A DNA stretch of 10,078 nt, taken from contig NZ_JASLCN010000429.1 of NCBI RefSeq assembly GCF_030151805.1, forward strand, positions 1-10,078, in the 5' to 3' direction. Below, piece by piece: positions 6,889-10,078 of this stretch (within the stretch, counting starts at the first letter, position 1; each line of letters opens with the position of its first letter). This DNA comes from Fluviicola sp. (lineage in GTDB: Bacteria; Bacteroidota; Bacteroidia; Flavobacteriales_D; Crocinitomicaceae). The position numbers and the translations under genes were made by a program. Below the pieces are notes generated by a model, which worked only from the letters and a program-made list of their open reading frames with translations, did not search any database and had not been told where the DNA came from.

Positions 6889-6931
6889 CTTTAGGTATTA
6901 TTTACGTCTACTTATTAAACTGTTATAGATT

Positions 6932-7291
6932 ATGAAAAAGTTAGTTATGATATTTGTTTTGTCTTTAGCAAGTTCATTTGCTTTTAGTCAAAATTCAGCA
7001 TCAATTAGTTCAAATCAATTGAAAACCGGAAAAGCAGAAGGAGTTTATGAATTCTCCGTACCGGAATCAATTACCGCTGAAAAGGTTGATGCAGTAAAAG
7101 GTTATTACAAAGATTACTTTTCTGTTGCATTCAATGAAGCAACGGATAAGTTGAAAGTTACGTTGATAAAAAACGAAGAGCCGAACCTGAATGTAGTAAA
7201 CCGTTTGTTGGTTGCTTTGGATTTACGTATGATTGCAGTTGATGGCCAGGAAATGACTTTCCAGGACATGAAAGACAAGTATTTGAAGTAA
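6932..7291 (+). CDS. Small secreted protein with a possible ferredoxin-like (HMA-like) fold, function unknown
   Basis: The 119-residue product begins with a clear signal peptide (MKKLVMIFVLSLASSFAFSQ; cleavage near residue 19-20), giving a mature periplasmic or secreted protein of about 99 residues. I do not recognise the family. After a Ser/Asn-rich linker (20-34), the pattern is strand 'GVYEFSVP', helix 'TAEKVDAVKGYYKDY', strand 'FSVAFNEATD', strand 'KLKVTLIKN', helix 'NLNVVNRLLVALD', strand 'RMIAVDGQEMTF' and a short C-terminal helix. That beta-alpha-beta-beta-alpha-beta order resembles heavy-metal-associated (HMA) domains, but the metal-binding CxxC is absent and there are no cysteines at all. 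The gene stands alone, divergent from rnhB and convergent with the acyl-CoA dehydrogenase, and ends in its own terminator. The fold is inference from sequence pattern only; that it is an exported protein is well supported. Confidence 0.8.
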   Translation: MKKLVMIFVLSLASSFAFSQNSASISSNQLKTGKAEGVYEFSVPESITAEKVDAVKGYYKDYFSVAFNEATDKLKVTLIKNEEPNLNVVNRLLVALDLRMIAVDGQEMTFQDMKDKYLK

Positions 7292-7295
7292 GAGA

Positions 7296-7312
7296 AAGCG
7301 AAGCTTTCGATA
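7296..7312. repeat. 17-bp direct repeat, copy 1
   Basis: AAGCGAAGCTTTCGATA occurs here, 5 bases after the stop of the small secreted-protein gene, and again exactly 50 bp downstream. Together with two bases before it, this copy can fold into GAAAGC-GAA-GCTTTC (7294-7308). Confidence 0.75.
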
Positions 7313-7345
7313 GAAAGAAAACAAGCGTCAGTGCAGTTTCAAAAG

Positions 7346-7362
7346 AAGCGAAGCTTTCGATA
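7346..7362. repeat. 17-bp direct repeat, copy 2
   Basis: This is an identical second copy of AAGCGAAGCTTTCGATA. The base before it is G instead of A, which shortens the hairpin of the first copy to AAGC-GAA-GCTT. It lies 14 bases ahead of the terminator, so both copies are in the 3' untranslated part of the small-protein transcript. Confidence 0.75.
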
Positions 7363-7376
7363 CAATAAGAATATAA

Positions 7377-7415
7377 AAAAAGGTCGGGGTGAAAAATTTT
7401 CACCCCGACCTTTTT
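7377..7415. terminator. Bidirectional intrinsic terminator between the small secreted-protein gene and the acyl-CoA dehydrogenase
   Basis: Two perfectly complementary 19-base arms (7377-7395 and 7397-7415) flank a single central A. The core GGTCGGGGTG is followed on either strand by five U residues and then CGUUU or UUAUAUU. It serves the convergent pair on both sides, 20 bases before the dehydrogenase stop codon. Its central 27 bases differ from the terminator at 1484-1510 at only three positions, two of which are a compensating base-pair change. Confidence 0.93.
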
Positions 7416-7435
7416 CGTTTATCACAAACTTACAC

Positions 7436-9214
7436 TTAAAGGGTGTAAGCGTTTTTGTCAATTAAGTATTGCGCAATTGTCTGGCGCTCGTTTTTCGGAT
7501 TGATCGGATCCACTTTCGTGAAACGTTTCACTCCGGTAATCATCATGCGCGCTTCGTCTCCTTCAGCAAAACTATAGATTGCATCTTTAGCAGCTTTGTC
7601 AATTCGCTCCGCGGCATCGTAGAAATACGTTTTTACGATAGAGATCGGAATGGCAGCAGCAGCTTCACCTTGTGTTTCGATCAGTTTCTCCACACGAAGT
7701 AAAACCGATTCAGCCTGGTAAACCCAGATGGAAATATCTGCAATGTTCATCAGGATTTCCTGTTCTTTCGACATGGTTTGCATCAGTTTCTGAACGGCAG
7801 ATCCGGCAACCATCAAAATCGTTTTTTTGAATCCTGCCAATGCTTGTCTTTGTGCTGCAAGCGGGTGAGAGCCCAATTCTACCATTTCGGGAATACTCAT
7901 TAATTCGGAAGCCACTTTCATTGCAGGCCCCATCAAATCCAGTTCACCCTTCATTGCCCTGCGAAGAACCATGTCAACGATCAACAAGCGGTTAATCTCA
8001 TTCGTTCCTTCGAAAATGCGGTTGATACGGGAATCGCGGTAAGCTCTTTCAACAGACGATTCTGCCGAATAACCCATTCCACCGAAAATCTGTACACCTT
8101 CGTCGCTGACATAATCCAAACATTCGGATCCTGCCACTTTCAAAATCGCACATTCAGGTGCAAATTGTTCGATTCCTTTCAAAGTAGCCTGACTTTTCTC
8201 CATTCCCCCGGCAATGTATGCCTGAATAGCGTCGTCGATATTTTGTCCTGCGCGGTAGATGGCAGATTCCGCAACGTATGCACGAATGGCCTGCTCCGCG
8301 ATTTTAAAGCGAATTGCTCCGTATTTTGAAATCAATCTTCCGAATTGCTCGCGCTCATTGGCGTAGCGGATAGAATCCGTGATCGTTTGTTTTGCTCCTC
8401 CTAAAACTCCGGCAGCCAATTTGATCCGGCCGATATTCAAAATGTTCAATGCGATCTTGAATCCGTTTTCCCGCTCTGAAAGCATGTTTTCAACAGGAAC
8501 TTTCACGTTATTAAAGAATACCTGGCGGGTAGATGAACCTTTGATCCCCATTTTTTTCTCTTCCGGGTTCAGACTGATTCCTTCCGAATCTGCTTCCACC
8601 AAAAAAGCCGATAAATTTTTGTCGTCGTCAATCTTCGCGAAGACTGTGAACATATTTGCAAATCCACCGTTGGTGATCCACATTTTCTGACCATTCAAAA
8701 TGTAATGTGTTCCGTCGGAAGATAAAACCGCTTTGGTTTTCCCTGAATTGGCATCCGATCCGGCGCTTGGTTCGGTCAAACAATAAGCCGCTTTCCACTC
8801 ACCGCTGGCCAATTTCGGAATGTATTTCGCTTTTTGTTCTGCATTTCCGTAATACAATAAAGGAAGTGTTCCGATCCCGGTATGTGCACCGTAGGCTACC
8901 GAAAAAGAATGCCCTTTTCCTAAGCGTTCCGTTGCGAGAAGTGCCGTTTTGAAATCCACTCCCATTCCGCCCAAATCTTCCGGAACAGATAAACCAAGCA
9001 TTCCAAGTTCCCCCGCTTTTTGAATCAGGGACGGCATCAAACCTTCCTCCATTTTATCTATACGATCCAAGAGAGGTGTAATTTCCTGCTCGATGAAATC
9101 ATCGCAAGTCTGTGCAATCATACGTTGCTCTTCCGACCATTCTTCCGGTGTGAATATTTCCTGATGGGTAACATCGCGGATAATGAATTCTCCGCCTTTG
9201 ATAGCTTGTGACAT
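7436..9214 (-). CDS. Acyl-CoA dehydrogenase (long form with C-terminal extension)
   Basis: This 592-residue flavoprotein carries out the first step of fatty-acid beta-oxidation: FAD-dependent alpha,beta-dehydrogenation of acyl-CoA, with electrons passed to electron-transfer flavoprotein. The N-terminal helical domain (about 25-140) is followed by the beta domain with the FAD/substrate motifs 'YCLTEPSAGSDANS' (144-157) and 'WITNGG' (179-184), then the C-terminal helical domain with 'YANEREQFGR' (284-293), 'QIFGGMGY' (375-382) and 'RIFEGTNEI'. Glu402 in that last motif is at the catalytic-base position used by medium- and very-long-chain enzymes. About 160 residues beyond it form an extra helical region, as in the very-long-chain (ACADVL/ACAD9) type; this suggests longer-chain substrates, but chain length cannot be read from sequence. 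The ATG at 9214 has a good candidate promoter upstream. It lies 80 bp downstream of a glycosyltransferase with no functional link apparent. Confidence 0.96.
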   Translation of the reverse strand: MSQAIKGGEFIIRDVTHQEIFTPEEWSEEQRMIAQTCDDFIEQEITPLLDRIDKMEEGLMPSLIQKAGELGMLGLSVPEDLGGMGVDFKTALLATERLGKGHSFSVAYGAHTGIGTLPLLYYGNAEQKAKYIPKLASGEWKAAYCLTEPSAGSDANSGKTKAVLSSDGTHYILNGQKMWITNGGFANMFTVFAKIDDDKNLSAFLVEADSEGISLNPEEKKMGIKGSSTRQVFFNNVKVPVENMLSERENGFKIALNILNIGRIKLAAGVLGGAKQTITDSIRYANEREQFGRLISKYGAIRFKIAEQAIRAYVAESAIYRAGQNIDDAIQAYIAGGMEKSQATLKGIEQFAPECAILKVAGSECLDYVSDEGVQIFGGMGYSAESSVERAYRDSRINRIFEGTNEINRLLIVDMVLRRAMKGELDLMGPAMKVASELMSIPEMVELGSHPLAAQRQALAGFKKTILMVAGSAVQKLMQTMSKEQEILMNIADISIWVYQAESVLLRVEKLIETQGEAAAAIPISIVKTYFYDAAERIDKAAKDAIYSFAEGDEARMMITGVKRFTKVDPINPKNERQTIAQYLIDKNAYTL

Positions 9215-9247
9215 AATTCTATATTGTTTTAAGTTCGTTTCTTGGCT

Positions 9248-9278
9248 CTAAAATAAACAATTATTTAATGTTATGCAA
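9248..9278 (-). promoter_or_regulatory. Candidate promoter of the acyl-CoA dehydrogenase gene
   Basis: Read on the minus strand, TTG (9276-9278) is followed after 20 bases by TATTTTAG (9248-9255), close to the Bacteroidota pattern TTG-N17-23-TAnnTTTG (6 of 8 in the -7 box, with spacing ideal). It lies 33 bases before the ATG. An imperfect palindrome covers the TTG, a layout suited to repression. A/T richness of the region limits confidence. Confidence 0.45.
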
Positions 9279-9296
9279 GCATAGTAATAAATAATT
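9259..9296. repeat. 38-bp imperfect palindrome between glycosyltransferase and acyl-CoA dehydrogenase
   Basis: Two 18-base arms (9259-9276 and 9279-9296) match at 15 of 18 positions around a central AA, with the innermost TATGC-AA-GCATA and the outermost AATTATTTA/TAAATAATT perfect. It runs into the stop codon of the glycosyltransferase and over the -33 box of the dehydrogenase promoter. On the minus strand it is followed by a U-rich GUUUAUUUU, so it could be a weak A/T-rich terminator, an operator, or both. Confidence 0.55.
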
Positions 9297-10078
9297 ACCG
9301 AAGCACTTTGCCTAAAGCTTCTTTGTCATTTCCAAGATACTCAATTGAAGAGTCAAAAGCAATTTCGTTGTATTGAATGTAGGAATCGAATACTTCATCG
9401 ACGGTGATGAGCTGCATGCATTGGTTGTTTCCTTTGCATGGCGGAACCACGAATTCATGCACGCAAGGACTGCAGTAAACGTTTTTATAGATGGTTTTTA
9501 CATTAGCTCCGAAACCGTATTGCGCAGGCGAGCAAGGCCCGAATAAGGCCAGAACCTGTGTGTCGAGCGAAGAAGCCAGATGCATTGGCCCGGTGTCGTT
9601 GGTAATCAGCAGTTTTGCTCCACGCAATACTTCGATCAGTTCTCCCAGATTTGTTTTTCCACTCAGATCAACCACCAGTTCATCCGAAGAGAAGTGTTTC
9701 GTGACTTCATGGACATAACTTTGCTCGTTTTTAGAACCAATCACGAAGATTGGAAGTTGCGGTTGTGCTTTCCGGATTCGTTTGATGAGTTCGGTAAACG
9801 ATTCTGCCGACCAACGTCGTTCGTAGCGCAAATCGGAAGCATTCGGGTTGATGACCAGGTATTCGTTTTGAAGGTCGGGGATTTTAAACGCCGTATTTTC
9901 GGGAATACTGTACAACGCGGTTTTCATGTCCGAAACTCCGAGTAAACGCGCAAATTGCAGGTAAGCATGGGAAATCGGAGCCTTGGTATTGAAATACATC
10001 ATGTGCGTATACATTCCCATGCGGTAACGATTCGAACGCAAATAATACCCGAATCGGTTTCTTGCCAAACTCACGGTC
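9295..10078 (-). CDS. Glycosyltransferase family 9 protein (heptosyltransferase-like), 5' partial
   Basis: The frame is open to the right edge of the window, so the N-terminal acceptor-binding part is missing; the GTG at 10074 is internal. About 261 codons are seen. The visible C-terminal domain has GT9 hallmarks: a strand-loop 'YLVINPNASD..RRW' and the donor-binding 'LLITNDTGPMHLASS' followed by 'LALFGPCSPAQYG' (around 9550-9615). GT9 enzymes use GT-B folds to move ADP-heptose or related sugars onto lipid A-core or other surface glycans at the cytoplasmic face of the inner membrane. A cysteine cluster C..C...PC.....C lies at 9418-9474, a pattern common near the C-terminus of the family. The exact sugar cannot be told, and many Bacteroidota members are not proven heptosyltransferases. 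The next gene downstream begins 80 bp away with its own promoter candidate, so an operon is not evident. Confidence 0.9.
   Translation of the reverse strand, partial: TVSLARNRFGYYLRSNRYRMGMYTHMMYFNTKAPISHAYLQFARLLGVSDMKTALYSIPENTAFKIPDLQNEYLVINPNASDLRYERRWSAESFTELIKRIRKAQPQLPIFVIGSKNEQSYVHEVTKHFSSDELVVDLSGKTNLGELIEVLRGAKLLITNDTGPMHLASSLDTQVLALFGPCSPAQYGFGANVKTIYKNVYCSPCVHEFVVPPCKGNNQCMQLITVDEVFDSYIQYNEIAFDSSIEYLGNDKEALGKVLR

Noticed and set aside
7296..7362. Direct repeat considered as a CRISPR remnant or an insertion-sequence target duplication
   Set aside because: Only two copies, the 33-bp interval is too short for an element, and there is no cas gene, transposase or terminal inverted repeat nearby.

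Overview
The window looks like a chromosomal segment of a Bacteroidota bacterium, most likely Flavobacteriales and perhaps close to Crocinitomicaceae/Fluviicola. The family placement is inference. The grounds are: exported proteins with signal peptides ending in the typical '(A)FSQ' cleavage context, a DUF5723-like N-terminus fused to thrombospondin type-3 repeats and an OmpA domain, an acyl-CoA dehydrogenase of about 590 residues with a C-terminal extension, near absence of Shine-Dalgarno sequences, and A/T-rich upstream regions with TAnnTTTG-like -7 elements. No mobile element, CRISPR array, rRNA or tRNA was found. This is mostly core-genome content.

Layout. 1-267 (+): C-terminal end of a Crp/Fnr-type regulator cut by the window edge. 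268-611: no supported gene. 612-1019 (-) and 1105-1470 (+): a divergent pair, a DoxX-like membrane protein and an HxlR-family regulator; the 85 bp between them hold a perfect 14-bp palindrome and a second inverted repeat, so local control of the pair is plausible. 1479-1515: strong bidirectional terminator. 1536-6844 (-): three genes read in the order rnhB (RNase HII), a 724-residue membrane-anchored predicted beta-propeller protein, and an 810-residue outer-membrane OmpA/TSP3 protein. The last two are only 12 bp apart and are almost surely co-transcribed. 6932-7291 (+): small secreted protein of unknown function. 7296-7362: 17-bp direct repeat. 7377-7415: second bidirectional terminator, nearly identical in core to the first. 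7436-9214 (-): acyl-CoA dehydrogenase. 9295-10078 (-): glycosyltransferase family 9 (heptosyltransferase-like), cut by the right edge.

How the genes relate. The envelope theme is strongest: OmpA-like protein, its anchored partner, the small secreted protein and the GT9 enzyme all concern the cell surface or periplasm. RNase HII and the acyl-CoA dehydrogenase are housekeeping functions (ribonucleotide removal from DNA; fatty-acid beta-oxidation). I see no convincing novel defence or mobile system. The points most worth a second look are the 724-residue/OmpA pair, the matched terminators at both convergent junctions, the palindromes at the HxlR and acyl-CoA dehydrogenase promoters, and the small secreted ferredoxin-fold-like protein.
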